A stretch of DNA of 64,000 bases from UBA6107 sp964459385 (GCA_964459385.1 CAYWLG010000006.1:124001-188000); one strand, 5' to 3'. Positions 54,915 to 63,920 are shown, numbered from the stretch's first letter. A program made the numbers and translations. The notes: generated from the letters alone by a model not told the origin.

Positions 54915-56579
54915 TTACTCTGTCCAGCTCGTCAGGTATGCCTGAATGGCATTCTTCAAAGCGGTCTCGGTATCAGGTGAGATGCGATTGTTGCTGGTAA
55001 TATCCCTGGCAATTTCGGGATACCCGGCCTCAACAAACTTCAACAGGCCGCTTTCCCATTCTCTGATCTTTTCGACCGGGACCGTGTCTGCGTAACCGTT
55101 GGTGGCCGCATAAAGCACGATCACCTGATTGGCCAGTGACAGCGGTTGGTACTGTGGCTGTTTGAGGATCTCTTGCAGACGCTGCCCACGGTTCAATTGG
55201 CCCTGGGTGGATTTATCCAGATCAGAGCCCATCTGGGCAAAGGCTGCCAGGTCACGGTAGGCGGCCATATCCAAACGCAGACGGCCTGCCACCTGCTTCA
55301 TGGCCTTCACCTGTGCCGAGCCACCCACGCGCGAGACAGAGATACCCACGTTGATGGCCGGGCGGATGCCGGCGTTGAAGAGGTTGTTTTCAAGGTAGAT
55401 CTGACCATCCGTGATGGAGATCACGTTGGTCGGAATATAGGCGGAAACATCGCCCAAAAGGGTTTCGATGATGGGCAGGGCGGTGAGCGAGCCGCCTGTG
55501 CCAGCCACTTTGATGGTTCTGAGTTCGTCAGCGTTGTCGCGCGATTTGCGCGCTTCTTCGGCATCATGCTCAGCCATCGGGCCGGTAAAAACGTCACTGT
55601 CAGCGACTTGGGCGCGCTCGATGGTCTCGCCGGCATATTCTTTTTTGGCTACGGCAAAAGAGAAGGCTTTGCTGGCTGCGCGTTCGAGCAGACGGGAATG
55701 CAGGTAGAAAACATCGCCCGGGTAAGCTTCGCGACCAGGCGGACGGCGCAGCATCAAAGAGACCTGGCGATAAGCCCAGGCGTGCTTTGAAAGATCGTCA
55801 TAGATCACCAGCGCATGACGGCCGGTTTCCATGAACTCTTCGCCGATGGCACAGCCGGAGTAAGGGGCGATGTATTGAAGTGCGGCGGCTTCATCGGCCG
55901 CAGCTACGACAAAAATGGTGTGCGCCATAGCGCCATAACGTTCCAAAAGGGCGATGGTGCGGGCAACGGCGGCTTTTTTCTGGCCGATGGCGACATAAAT
56001 GCAGATCAGGTCTTTGCCCACCTGATTAATGATGGTGTCAATGGCAATGGCGGTCTTGCCGGTCTGACGGTCGCCGATGATCAACTCACGCTGACCGCGG
56101 CCGATGGGGATCATGGAGTCAATAGCTTTGAGGCCTGTTTGAACCGGAGTATCCACGTCTTTGCGGTCGATCACGCCCGGAGCAACACGTTCGATGGGGC
56201 GGTATTTATCGGTGCGGATGGCGCCTTTGCCGTCAATGGGTTCGCCCAGAGCGTTGACCACACGACCGATCAGTGCGTCGCCCACCGGAACGGAGGCGAT
56301 GCGATTGGTGGCGTGCACCCGCATGCCCTCAGAAATGCTGGCGTAGTCGCCCAGAATGATGATGCCTACCTGGTCTTTTTCGAGATTGAAGGCGATGCCC
56401 ATGACACCATTCTCAAACTCGACCAGTTCCTGGCTACGCACATTGGTCAACCCGCTTACCTGGGCAATCCCATCGCCAGCTTCTTTAACAATACCGACTT
56501 CTTTTACTTCATATTTGGTTTGAAATGCAGTGATCTTCTGCTGTAAGTTCTCAGTGAACTGTTGTAAATCTTCGGGCAT
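54915..56579 (-). CDS. atpA: F1 ATP synthase alpha subunit
   Basis: 554 aa from the ATG at 56579 with GGAGG upstream. An in-frame start at 56594 would add five residues. The Walker A motif GDRQTGKTAIA and the alpha signature around PGREAYPGDVFYLHSRLLERAA are present. It leads the F1-only cluster atpA-atpG-atpD-atpC. The Fo genes and atpH are not upstream: the next gene is ruvA, 99 bp away. Confidence 0.97.
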   Translation of the reverse strand: MPEDLQQFTENLQQKITAFQTKYEVKEVGIVKEAGDGIAQVSGLTNVRSQELVEFENGVMGIAFNLEKDQVGIIILGDYASISEGMRVHATNRIASVPVGDALIGRVVNALGEPIDGKGAIRTDKYRPIERVAPGVIDRKDVDTPVQTGLKAIDSMIPIGRGQRELIIGDRQTGKTAIAIDTIINQVGKDLICIYVAIGQKKAAVARTIALLERYGAMAHTIFVVAAADEAAALQYIAPYSGCAIGEEFMETGRHALVIYDDLSKHAWAYRQVSLMLRRPPGREAYPGDVFYLHSRLLERAASKAFSFAVAKKEYAGETIERAQVADSDVFTGPMAEHDAEEARKSRDNADELRTIKVAGTGGSLTALPIIETLLGDVSAYIPTNVISITDGQIYLENNLFNAGIRPAINVGISVSRVGGSAQVKAMKQVAGRLRLDMAAYRDLAAFAQMGSDLDKSTQGQLNRGQRLQEILKQPQYQPLSLANQVIVLYAATNGYADTVPVEKIREWESGLLKFVEAGYPEIARDITSNNRISPDTETALKNAIQAYLTSWTE

Positions 56580-56677
56580 GAATCCTCCAGGCAAAAGCCA
56601 TGATAAACACTGTCAGGTCAATAATTTTACTTCAATTAGGCCATTTTAACAAAAAGGTCAAATTATTTTTAAGGAAG

Positions 56678-57250
56678 TTAAGAAAAATACTGCAAAGCGA
56701 TGCGCAGTCGGGTTTCCAGGTCTTTCGGAGCGTCTTTGGGGATGGTTTGCAGGGCGGTCTGGGCCTCTACGATGCTGTAGCCCAGGCTGGTGAGGGCATC
56801 GATCAGATCGGCATCCAGTTCACGCAGGCTGGCATCTGTTGGGAGAACTTCCCCCTTGATCTTGCCCTGCAAATGCAATACGATGCTTTGGGCGGTCTTT
56901 TTGCCAATGCCGGGAACCCGCGCGAAAAGGTCGGCTTCGTCAGAGAGCACGGCCTTCTGGATGAGCCCGAGTGACATGCTTGAGAGAATGCCCAGTGCGG
57001 TACGCGGGCCAACCCCATTGGCGCCCAAGAGCAGCACGAAAAGGTCCCTTTCTTCGCTGCTTTCAAAACCAAACAGGGTGAGGGCATCTTCGCGCACCAC
57101 CAGATGGGTAAAAAAGGAACGGGATTTGTACAGTTCTGCTTCTTTGCAAACGTTTTTCGGAACGAACAGGCGAAAGCCGACCCCGTTCACATTCACCACC
57201 AGGCTGTCTTCCAAAATTTGCGAGATGATTCCTTCAATTGACGCGATCAT
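56678..57250 (-). CDS. ruvA: Holliday junction branch-migration protein RuvA
   Basis: 190 aa. The OB domain (about 1-65), tandem HhH region (ANGVGPRTALGIL, VPGIGKKTAQSIV) and C-terminal three-helix domain (about 145-190) match RuvA. It binds four-way junctions and recruits RuvB, which is not in the window. It overlaps the upstream methyltransferase gene by 4 bp. Confidence 0.95.
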   Translation of the reverse strand: MIASIEGIISQILEDSLVVNVNGVGFRLFVPKNVCKEAELYKSRSFFTHLVVREDALTLFGFESSEERDLFVLLLGANGVGPRTALGILSSMSLGLIQKAVLSDEADLFARVPGIGKKTAQSIVLHLQGKIKGEVLPTDASLRELDADLIDALTSLGYSIVEAQTALQTIPKDAPKDLETRLRIALQYFS

Positions 57251-58053
57251 TTTAACTTCGCCTTTCTGTGCTGCGAATAGATCTGATAAAGCATCACCCC
57301 GGTGGCCACAGCCAGATTGAGTGAATCGCTCTTGCCGGCCATTGGCATGCTGACCACCTGATCACAACCTGCCATGAGCGCATTTTGCAGTCCCTGCCGC
57401 TCAGACCCCATTAAAAGGATCATGTTTTGGGGGTAATGTGCGGCTTCATAATCTGTTTGCGAAGCATCCGAAGTGCCGAGGATCCGCACCTGATGCTCCG
57501 ATTTCCAGGTTAAAAATTCTGTTGCGGTTAGTTTGACGAGCTGGAGCGAAAACACAGCTCCCATGCTGGCACGGATGGCGGCCGGGTCGTAGGGGTCGGT
57601 GCAGTGATCGATCAAGAACAGCCCCTGCGCTGCCACTGCATCGGCCGTGCGCATGATGGTTCCCAGGTTACCCGGGTCGGCCACAGAATCGAGTCCCACC
57701 CAGACGCCCATCCGCGCCGGGTTGATCTGCGTGAGGTTTGACCAGCTTTGCTGCACCACAGCGGCCAGCCCCATTGGCCCCTCTTTTAACGAAAAGCCCT
57801 CAAACACAGAACTGCTTACTTCCAGCAGTTTTACACCCGATTGAGCGGCTTTTTGCACGGCTTCGTCAGCGGTTGGGCTTTCAAGCAGTTCGGGTGCATA
57901 AATCAGCGTTTTGACACGCTCAGGTTGGGTGAGCGCTTCCAGCACAAGGCGAATGCCTTCAATATAATAGGTGCCACTTTCGCTGCGATATTTCTTCTCA
58001 CGCAGCTTACGAATGGCTTTGACCTGTTCGTTGGCACTGCTGGTGATCCTCAT
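57247..58053 (-). CDS. TrmH/SpoU-family RNA 2'-O-methyltransferase
   Basis: 268 aa from the ATG at 58053 in an ATGA overlap with ruvC. An upstream in-frame start at 58107 is inside ruvC. It has a substrate-binding N-terminal domain (about 1-90) and a SPOUT knot with the motifs DPGNLGTIMRTADA, LLMGSERQGL and SLNLAVATGVMLY. It 2'-O-methylates rRNA or tRNA; the target is unknown. It is inserted between ruvC and ruvA. Confidence 0.93.
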   Translation of the reverse strand: MRITSSANEQVKAIRKLREKKYRSESGTYYIEGIRLVLEALTQPERVKTLIYAPELLESPTADEAVQKAAQSGVKLLEVSSSVFEGFSLKEGPMGLAAVVQQSWSNLTQINPARMGVWVGLDSVADPGNLGTIMRTADAVAAQGLFLIDHCTDPYDPAAIRASMGAVFSLQLVKLTATEFLTWKSEHQVRILGTSDASQTDYEAAHYPQNMILLMGSERQGLQNALMAGCDQVVSMPMAGKSDSLNLAVATGVMLYQIYSQHRKAKLK

Positions 58054-58556
58054 TGCGCCCCCCCAAGGATTTGCAGCTTTTGAAACCCACTGGCATGGAT
58101 GTGGCAAATGGCAATGGCCAGTGCATCGGCGGCATCATCCGGCTTGGGAATGGACTTCAAATTCAGGATGGTGCGTACCATTTCTTGTACCTGTTTTTTC
58201 TGGGCTGAACCGTAACCGGTAACGGCCTGCTTGACCTCGTTTGGGGTATATTCGTGCACCGGCAGCCCTGCCTGGGCCAGCGAGAGCAAGATCACCCCGC
58301 GTGCCTGACCGACCGCAATGGCGGTGGTGACGTTACGCTGAAAAAACAACTTCTCCACCGCACCACAATCGGGTCGATGGAGAAGAATGATTTCGTTGAT
58401 CTTTTGGTTGATCTCCAGAAGCCTTATTTCGGCCGGGAGACCTGCTGCTGTTGAGACAACCCCATATTCCACCGCGCGAATTTCGTTTTGTTCGTTCTCT
58501 TCAACAATTCCATATCCGGTGGTGGCTGTACCGGGGTCAATCCCGATGACCAGCAT
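58050..58556 (-). CDS. ruvC: Crossover junction endonuclease RuvC
   Basis: 168 aa. The catalytic start VIGIDPGTATTGYGIV supplies the first Asp. Residues in EKLFFQRN and the C-terminal KPDDAADALAIAICH complete the RNase H-like site. It resolves Holliday junctions with RuvAB. It lies 4 bp after yebC. Confidence 0.96.
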   Translation of the reverse strand: MLVIGIDPGTATTGYGIVEENEQNEIRAVEYGVVSTAAGLPAEIRLLEINQKINEIILLHRPDCGAVEKLFFQRNVTTAIAVGQARGVILLSLAQAGLPVHEYTPNEVKQAVTGYGSAQKKQVQEMVRTILNLKSIPKPDDAADALAIAICHIHASGFQKLQILGGAQ

Positions 58557-58560
58557 ATTC

Positions 58561-59316
58561 CTACTCAGACTCCATTGCGGCCATTGCCTCTTCGGAGATC
58601 TTCATGTTTGAGTAAACGTTCTGCACATCATCCATGTCTTCGAGGTTCTCGATGGCACGCACGACCTGCAAGGTATCTTCGACGCTTAATTCCATTTCCT
58701 GGTTGGGGATCATGCGTAAGCCGGCTTCATCCGGGATGATGTTGGCTGTGCGGAAGCGATCGATGAGGGTCTTGAACGATTCAACGGGTGCCTGCACTTC
58801 GATCTCTTCATCATCCTGGGTCACATCGTCAGCACCGCCTTCAACGGCCAGTTCAAAGATCTTTTCGAAGTCGTTGCCTTCTTTGGGGAAGGAAAACACA
58901 GCGGCGCGTTTGAACTGCCACGAAACCGAACCGATCTCACCCATATTGCCGCCAGAGCGGGAGAGCATGTGGCGAATTTCAGCCACGGTGCGATTACGGT
59001 TTTCGGTGACGCATTCTATGATGACGGCTACGCCATTGGGGGCATACCCTTCATACATGACTTCTTCGTAAATTTCACCTTCTTTACCTTCACCTGCAGC
59101 TCTTTTGATAGCTCTTTCGATGTTGTCTTTGGGCATACTTTGCGCTTTTGCTTTATCGACGGCCAGCCTTAAACGGAAGTTGGAATCGGGGTCGGCTCCA
59201 CCTTCTCTGGCTGCCATAACGATCTCCCTTGTCAGCCGAGTGAACATCTGGCCGCGCTTAGCGTCGGCCGCACCTTTTTTTCGTTTAATAGTTGCCCATT
59301 TGGAATGCCCGGACAT
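58561..59316 (-). CDS. yebC: YebC/PmpR-family protein
   Basis: 251 aa. It begins MSGHSKWATIKRKKGAADA and contains PKDNIERAIKRAAGEG and YEGYAPNGVAVIIE, matching YebC. The family acts in translation at proline-rich stretches (TACO1 type) or as regulators. It leads the operon yebC-ruvC-trmH-ruvA and possibly the atp genes. Confidence 0.96.
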   Translation of the reverse strand: MSGHSKWATIKRKKGAADAKRGQMFTRLTREIVMAAREGGADPDSNFRLRLAVDKAKAQSMPKDNIERAIKRAAGEGKEGEIYEEVMYEGYAPNGVAVIIECVTENRNRTVAEIRHMLSRSGGNMGEIGSVSWQFKRAAVFSFPKEGNDFEKIFELAVEGGADDVTQDDEEIEVQAPVESFKTLIDRFRTANIIPDEAGLRMIPNQEMELSVEDTLQVVRAIENLEDMDDVQNVYSNMKISEEAMAAMESE

Positions 59317-59428
59317 AGAGGAACTCCTTCAAAAGAGAAAATTTATTGGATCACAACCTAAAGATTATACCATGCAATCTTTTTCGTCAAGTTTTTGCAA
59401 AATGGTGAAAAACTTACCATCCTTACTG

Positions 59429-59448
59429 ATCTTACATATATGTAAGAT
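59429..59448. promoter_or_regulatory. 20-bp perfect palindrome upstream of the first sortase gene
   Basis: ATCTTACATA/TATGTAAGAT is a perfect palindrome, 60 bp before the ATG at 59508, in the divergent region between yebC and the sortase gene. A dimeric regulator could bind it. With no loop it is not a terminator. Confidence 0.55.
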
Positions 59449-59507
59449 TACAACTATGCAAGTGGTTTTGTATTGTAATAATTAAATAAGATTAGTAATA
59501 TTGGGGC

Positions 59508-60158
59508 ATGAATAAATTCTTCCGCATTCTTACCTCCTTCTTCTCGATCAGCTTTTTCTTTATGCAGCCCGTGGCACTGATTCCGGTAACCGCCACGAAT
59601 ACTACGGATAGCAACCAGGCAGAAAGCGCCCAATTGCTCGGTTCTGTGGATAAATTTAGCGCCACCGTAGTGAATGGCAATGCGCGGCAGGTGGTAGGTC
59701 TGTTTTCGGAAGACACTTTTGCTTATCAAATAACGCAACAGCCTACCGGTAATCCGGCTTTTGTGTCTACAATGTCAGATGTGGTAACCCAATTTTCGAC
59801 CGCATCGCTGTATGGTTCCATCGGTTTGGTCGCTCACAATAACCTGGCCGGAGCAAGATTCTTTGACCTCAGCGTGGGAGATCGTGTCGTTTTGGTTTAT
59901 GGGGATGGAACGAAACTGACTTATGAGATCACTGAGATTGATGAATTTCAGGCACTTTCCCCCTACAGCCCCTATTCAGATTTCGTTGATCTGAGCAATC
60001 CGGAAAAAATTCTCAGCGCATCTGGTCTGTTCTTGAAAATGTATAACCCAGATGGCCGCCTGGTGATGCAGACCTGCATTGCACAGAATGGTGTAGACTC
60101 TTGGGGCCGTTTATTCGTAGTTGCCGAACAAGTGGAAGATCTTCCCCTCTATTACTAA
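59508..60158 (+). CDS. Sortase-like protein, short, secreted or membrane-anchored
   Basis: 216 aa. An N-terminal hydrophobic segment (about 5-28) serves as signal peptide or anchor. The sortase fold is recognised in the second half: His in VAHNN (H110), VGDRVVLVYGDGTKLTYEI strands, Cys in MQTCI (C190) and Arg in WGRLFVVAE (R201), the catalytic triad in the right order. It is more divergent than the neighbouring sortase. Sortases attach or cross-link surface proteins at an LPxTG-like motif. The substrates are not in the window. Confidence 0.75.
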   Translation: MNKFFRILTSFFSISFFFMQPVALIPVTATNTTDSNQAESAQLLGSVDKFSATVVNGNARQVVGLFSEDTFAYQITQQPTGNPAFVSTMSDVVTQFSTASLYGSIGLVAHNNLAGARFFDLSVGDRVVLVYGDGTKLTYEITEIDEFQALSPYSPYSDFVDLSNPEKILSASGLFLKMYNPDGRLVMQTCIAQNGVDSWGRLFVVAEQVEDLPLYY

Positions 60159-60161
60159 AAA

Positions 60162-60914
60162 TCAATCCAGCGGCCGCGCCACCAGAATCAGGCGGTGGGT
60201 GTTCGAAATTTTCGGCCAACAGGTAACCAATGTAAGCCGTACGTCATCCGTACGACTTAACCATCTTGCGTTATTGAGCCGGGTGGCCATATCGACGAAG
60301 CGTTCCTGCAAGATCATGCGGTTGGCAATGACAAAAGAGTACTTCTTGCCCTGTGAATAAACATAGATCTTGTCGCCGATCTCGAGGTCAACCAGTTTGC
60401 CAAAAACTTCCCCAAATTCATTGTGGTGTCCATTGATGACCGTATTGCCGGGCTGCCCCAACAGGGCAGAATCGGGGTGCCAGCCGGCGGCAAACTCATT
60501 GGGAGCTTCCCACTGACCGAAGGTTTCGCCATCCACATCCGTTGAATTGTATCCGGCGACGACCACCGAAGCATCCAGTCCGATTGCCGGGATGACGATG
60601 CGATCGGGAATTTTGGGATCGTCGAGACCTGATTTTAGGCTGGCGTGTACATAGAATTTGCCAAAGTTAAGCGTTTCAATTTCGGGGGAGGTCTCAGCTA
60701 TTGTAGAAGTGGATTGCGGCGTTGGGGTGGCCTTGGCGGGCACCACCAGCGATTGATCGTAGAGAGCGGTCTGCGTGGCGGCATTGGGAGTGGGGGTCTG
60801 CGTTTGCCCGCTCGAATGGGTAACAAACCAGATGCCAACCAAACCACCGGCCAAAAGCAGCACGCCGGCGATCAAAAGAATGAGCTCTCGAGATAGTTTA
60901 GAGACTATTTTCAT
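60162..60914 (-). CDS. Sortase (class uncertain)
   Basis: 250 aa. One N-terminal membrane helix (about 10-32), a Thr/Pro-rich linker (about 35-75) and a sortase domain (about 100-250) with H163 in INGHHN, C232 in LVTCWP and R241 in THRLILVA. All catalytic residues are present. It converges on the other sortase gene with 3 bp between the stops. Confidence 0.92.
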   Translation of the reverse strand: MKIVSKLSRELILLIAGVLLLAGGLVGIWFVTHSSGQTQTPTPNAATQTALYDQSLVVPAKATPTPQSTSTIAETSPEIETLNFGKFYVHASLKSGLDDPKIPDRIVIPAIGLDASVVVAGYNSTDVDGETFGQWEAPNEFAAGWHPDSALLGQPGNTVINGHHNEFGEVFGKLVDLEIGDKIYVYSQGKKYSFVIANRMILQERFVDMATRLNNARWLSRTDDVRLTLVTCWPKISNTHRLILVARPLD

Positions 60915-60945
60915 CCCAATTAGTATAATTCAACAATTTGCAAAA

Positions 60946-61707
60946 TCAAGAGGCTTCCACCGTATTGCGCAATTGGCCGATGCCTTCGATGGTGATCTCG
61001 ATGGTATCACCATCATCGAGCACGCCTACACCTGAAGGGGTGCCCGTGAAGATGAGGTCGCCCGGTTCAAGGGTCATCACAGAGGAAACGAAGGCTACGA
61101 TCTGCGGAATTGTGAAGACCATTTCTTTGGTCGAAGACATTTGGCGCAACTCTGCATTGACCCGGCAGGTGATGAGCACATCGGCGGCATCAAGCTCCGT
61201 TTCAATGTAGGGGCCGATGGGGCAGAAGGTGTCAAACCCCTTGGCACGAGTCCATTGGTCGTCACGCTGCTGCAGGTCGCGGGCGGTCACATCGCAGCCA
61301 ATGGTGTAGCCCAAAATGTATTTTTCAGCCTCTTCGGCGGCGATCCAGCGACCGCGTTTGCCGATCACCACCACCAGCTCGGCTTCCTGTTCCACCTGGT
61401 GCGACTGCGGGGGCAGCACGATCTTGCCGCCATCCGGCAGGAGGCTGGAAGGTGGTTTCATGAAGAGCATGGGCACTTCGGGTACTTCAGCGTCCTGTTC
61501 CTGTGCATGAGCGGGGTAATTGCGCCCCAGGCAGATGATCTTGCCGGGCAGCACCGGCTCAAGAATTTTGACCGAGCGCAACGGATAAGAGGCTTCGAGA
61601 CGCCGATATTCAGAAAACAGATCGCCTTCGATCAGGCCGACTTCCTCTTCCTTGAGCCAGCCATAGTGAGTCATTTTGTCAGGGCCACGAAAACGCAAGA
61701 ACTTCAT
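60946..61707 (-). CDS. Fumarylacetoacetate hydrolase-family protein
   Basis: 253 aa from the ATG at 61707 with GGAG upstream. The FAH core is visible: IICLGRNYPAHAQE, then PSSLLPDGGKIVLP, EQEAELVVVIGKR (acidic metal ligands), TIGCDVTARDLQ, KGFDTFCPIGP and GDLIFTGTPSGVG. The family hydrolyses or decarboxylates C-C bonds of acyl-pyruvates and related compounds. The substrate here is unknown. Confidence 0.93.
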   Translation of the reverse strand: MKFLRFRGPDKMTHYGWLKEEEVGLIEGDLFSEYRRLEASYPLRSVKILEPVLPGKIICLGRNYPAHAQEQDAEVPEVPMLFMKPPSSLLPDGGKIVLPPQSHQVEQEAELVVVIGKRGRWIAAEEAEKYILGYTIGCDVTARDLQQRDDQWTRAKGFDTFCPIGPYIETELDAADVLITCRVNAELRQMSSTKEMVFTIPQIVAFVSSVMTLEPGDLIFTGTPSGVGVLDDGDTIEITIEGIGQLRNTVEAS

Positions 61708-61814
61708 GCAGATCTCCAATGTCTTAATTGCAGAAGAGCAAATAGGCTACTCCTCTGGGGGTAATTTTAGCCGAATTTGAATTGGAAAACAAAGGGAAAT
61801 GAGATAGGAGGCTG

Positions 61815-61886
61815 TGTCCCCGGTGGGATTCGAACCCACACCGACGGCTTCGGAGGCCGGCACGCTATCCATTGCGCTACGGGGAC
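61815..61886 (-). tRNA. tRNA-Arg (anticodon CCG)
   Basis: Acceptor GTCCCCG against CGGGGAC, anticodon loop CTCCGAA (anticodon CCG) on a stem CGGC/GCCG, T-arm GTGGGTTCGAATCCCAC, discriminator A. CCA is not encoded. It lies just downstream of the DUF4342-YciI operon. Confidence 0.93.
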
Positions 61887-61921
61887 AACGGCAACAATTT
61901 TACCACGGCTGCGCCGCTTTG

Positions 61922-62173
61922 CTATTCCACCTTTTCGACGCCGATGGTGAAATCGGCGGCCAGTGCGGCAATGGCGCCAATGGCTGCCCACACCGGCAGC
62001 AGCAGGGTGCCGACGATGCCAAAGGTGAGCGGGATCTCTATATAGGTGCTGCCCTTGCTGTCTTTGATGTAGATCTTGCGAATATTGCCTTCGTGGATCA
62101 GTTCTTTGATCTTGGCAAGCAGGCTTTCGCCATCCACTTTAAACTCTTCGTAATGTACATTTTCGGAACTCAT
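61922..62173 (-). CDS. DUF4342 protein
   Basis: 83 aa. The N-terminal helix and strands (about 1-45, VDGESLLAKIKELIHEGNIRK) and a C-terminal membrane-inserting hydrophobic segment (about 50-75) match DUF4342. Function unknown. It overlaps the YciI gene by 4 bp. Confidence 0.9.
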   Translation of the reverse strand: MSSENVHYEEFKVDGESLLAKIKELIHEGNIRKIYIKDSKGSTYIEIPLTFGIVGTLLLPVWAAIGAIAALAADFTIGVEKVE

Positions 62174-62475
62174 TTATCCTCCAATTCGATCCAAGGGGCG
62201 ACCAAAGCGGCATGTTTCACCGGCACAAATTCAATGAAACGGTATTCAGCAAGTGATCTTTGCTGATAGGGGTCGTTCTTGAAAAAAGCTTTGATCTCAT
62301 CCAGCGAGCTGGCACGGGCGAGCACGATGCCGCCCAGGCGCGGGTTCTGCGGGCCAGACAGGAGCAGCAGGTTCTGATCGTAGCCGCGCTGCAAGAACTC
62401 GCGGTGCAGGCTTGTGGTCGTTTGAATCTGCTCCAGCGGGGCAGTATAGGTGATCTCAATGACAAAATATTTCAT
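62170..62475 (-). CDS. YciI-family protein
   Basis: 101 aa. A ferredoxin-like fold with HREFLQRG, LLLSGPQNPR and FKNDPYQQ, as in YciI. Members are small enzymes or dimeric accessory proteins of unknown reaction. It is coupled by overlap to the DUF4342 gene. Confidence 0.9.
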   Translation of the reverse strand: MKYFVIEITYTAPLEQIQTTTSLHREFLQRGYDQNLLLLSGPQNPRLGGIVLARASSLDEIKAFFKNDPYQQRSLAEYRFIEFVPVKHAALVAPWIELEDK

Positions 62476-62501
62476 GTTGCATCCTCTTTAATGATTATAT
62501 G

Positions 62502-62846
62502 TCAATCCTGTATGGCTGCCGGGAAAGAAAACTGTCCGTCCGCAGCGGGGTCAAAAGAAGCTGCCCGAATCACGGCGCTGCAGGGCAGTGGTCCGTAAAT
62601 GTGCGGGAAAAGCTCGCTGCCGCCTTCCAGGTTTTCACCTTTCACTTCCACAGCCAACTTGTTGGTGTCAATTTGCAGCAGCACCAGGTTGCTTTGCCCG
62701 GCGTAGAATTTAGCCGCAGTACGTAGCACCTGTTCGCGAAAGGAGGCGTGAATAAAGCCGTCTTGCGCGTAGCCTTCAGGAAGGTATTCGTCTTTTTCTT
62801 GAGCCGCCTGCCACTCGCTCTGCCGGGTGATGTGATAAATGAACAT
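62502..62846 (-). CDS. DUF952 protein
   Basis: 114 aa. It matches DUF952: IYHITRQSEWQAA, GFIHASFREQV and FPHIYGPLP. The fold is related to RNA 2'-phosphotransferase-like or ADP-ribosyl folds; no reaction is established. It starts 1 bp after the PAS gene, so it is in the same operon. Confidence 0.9.
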   Translation of the reverse strand: MFIYHITRQSEWQAAQEKDEYLPEGYAQDGFIHASFREQVLRTAAKFYAGQSNLVLLQIDTNKLAVEVKGENLEGGSELFPHIYGPLPCSAVIRAASFDPAADGQFSFPAAIQD

Positions 62847-62847
62847 T

Positions 62848-63189
62848 TTAGACTCGCAGAAAATGGGGCATGTCTGCCGGGATCACGAATGAAAACTCGA
62901 TCAATCCACTGAACTCGCCATTTTCGAACCAGGGCGTCTGGTAGATCATCTTATGCACGCCCTCTTTTTCAATGGTGTAGGAGTTGGGGGTATGGCTGTT
63001 CAGCAAGGCAAGCACTTTTTCGTGCGACTGGCCGGGGTGGCAGTCGAGCAGGTTCTTGCCGATCAAGTCTGCACCACCATCCTTTTTAAAGGTCTCAATG
63101 GATCTTTGATTCATATAGAGAATGAGGCCGCTTTTATCGCACACGGTAACGGCAGCCGGGATTTCAGAGAAGTAATCGAATGAATTCAT
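62848..63189 (-). CDS. Single PAS-domain protein
   Basis: 113 aa, a whole PAS domain (about 5-105, PAAVTVCDKSGLILYMNQRS, NLLDCHPGQSHEKVLALL) without an output domain. It is probably a sensor or a heme or ligand binder acting by protein contact. It overlaps the DUF364 gene stop by 4 bp. Confidence 0.88.
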   Translation of the reverse strand: MNSFDYFSEIPAAVTVCDKSGLILYMNQRSIETFKKDGGADLIGKNLLDCHPGQSHEKVLALLNSHTPNSYTIEKEGVHKMIYQTPWFENGEFSGLIEFSFVIPADMPHFLRV

Positions 63190-63920
63190 GCGTTAAATCC
63201 TTTGCGAAAGAGTGTGACGCGTTTCACCCCCCACAACTGAGAAAAGCTGCCGCCCTGCTGCAGGGTGAGCAGCAGCCCGGCTTCGTCCACAACCCGGGCA
63301 CCTGAGAGGATGGACACGTTATGTTCAAACAACACCGGTGAGAGGGGCGTAGAAGGCCCCAGGATCATGATGGTGGCCTTGGGATTGCACATGGCCAGCA
63401 CGTTGCTCATCGAGTGGTTCACGAAGGCACTGCCGGTGATGGCAATGATCTCGGCTTTGGCCAGATATTCGGCCGAATATTCTGCCGGGATATCCCCTGG
63501 GCGAGGGTTCTTTTCGAGCACCCACAGATTGCGCGCCAGCTCTCTGACCCGGTCAACGAAATAGAAATGGCCTACAATGGCTACCTCTTTGCCGGCGCAG
63601 TTGGCAAAAAGCCAATCATAAGCGTTCAACTCCACTGTGGCAGCCGGGTCGGGCTGCACCAGAGAGTTAAGGGCGGCCATACCGATACTCGATTCGTAGT
63701 GATTCTCTGAAAACACCCATTTGGCCAGGTCTTGTGCGCTGCGCTGGTGCAGGGTGCCGGCCCCCGTCACGTCGGCGTGAGGCAGATTTTCATTGGTCAG
63801 GGTGGAGGCCATGCCGCAATGCTCACTGCAGACAGCCGTCCAGTGCACACCGAGGTTGATGTTCCTGACCTTTACCGGGTTTTTTGGCAGGGTGGCGATG
63901 ATTTCTTCAAGAATATCCAT
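63186..63920 (-). CDS. DUF364/DUF4213-type Rossmann-like protein
   Basis: 244 aa with GGAGG upstream. The N-terminal DUF4213-like domain (about 1-90, GVHWTAVCSEHCGMASTL) is followed by the DUF364 Rossmann-like domain (about 105-240, EVAIVGHFYFVDRV, AIITGSAFVNHSM-type). Such proteins occur near metal-related and CO-metabolism genes, and a chelatase-like role has been suggested. No metal gene is in view. Confidence 0.87.
   Translation of the reverse strand: MDILEEIIATLPKNPVKVRNINLGVHWTAVCSEHCGMASTLTNENLPHADVTGAGTLHQRSAQDLAKWVFSENHYESSIGMAALNSLVQPDPAATVELNAYDWLFANCAGKEVAIVGHFYFVDRVRELARNLWVLEKNPRPGDIPAEYSAEYLAKAEIIAITGSAFVNHSMSNVLAMCNPKATIMILGPSTPLSPVLFEHNVSILSGARVVDEAGLLLTLQQGGSFSQLWGVKRVTLFRKGFNA

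Noticed and set aside
55146..56546. Plus-strand frames of 214 and 243 residues opposite atpA
   Set aside because: They are antisense shadows of a highly conserved gene, with no ribosome site or recognisable motif.
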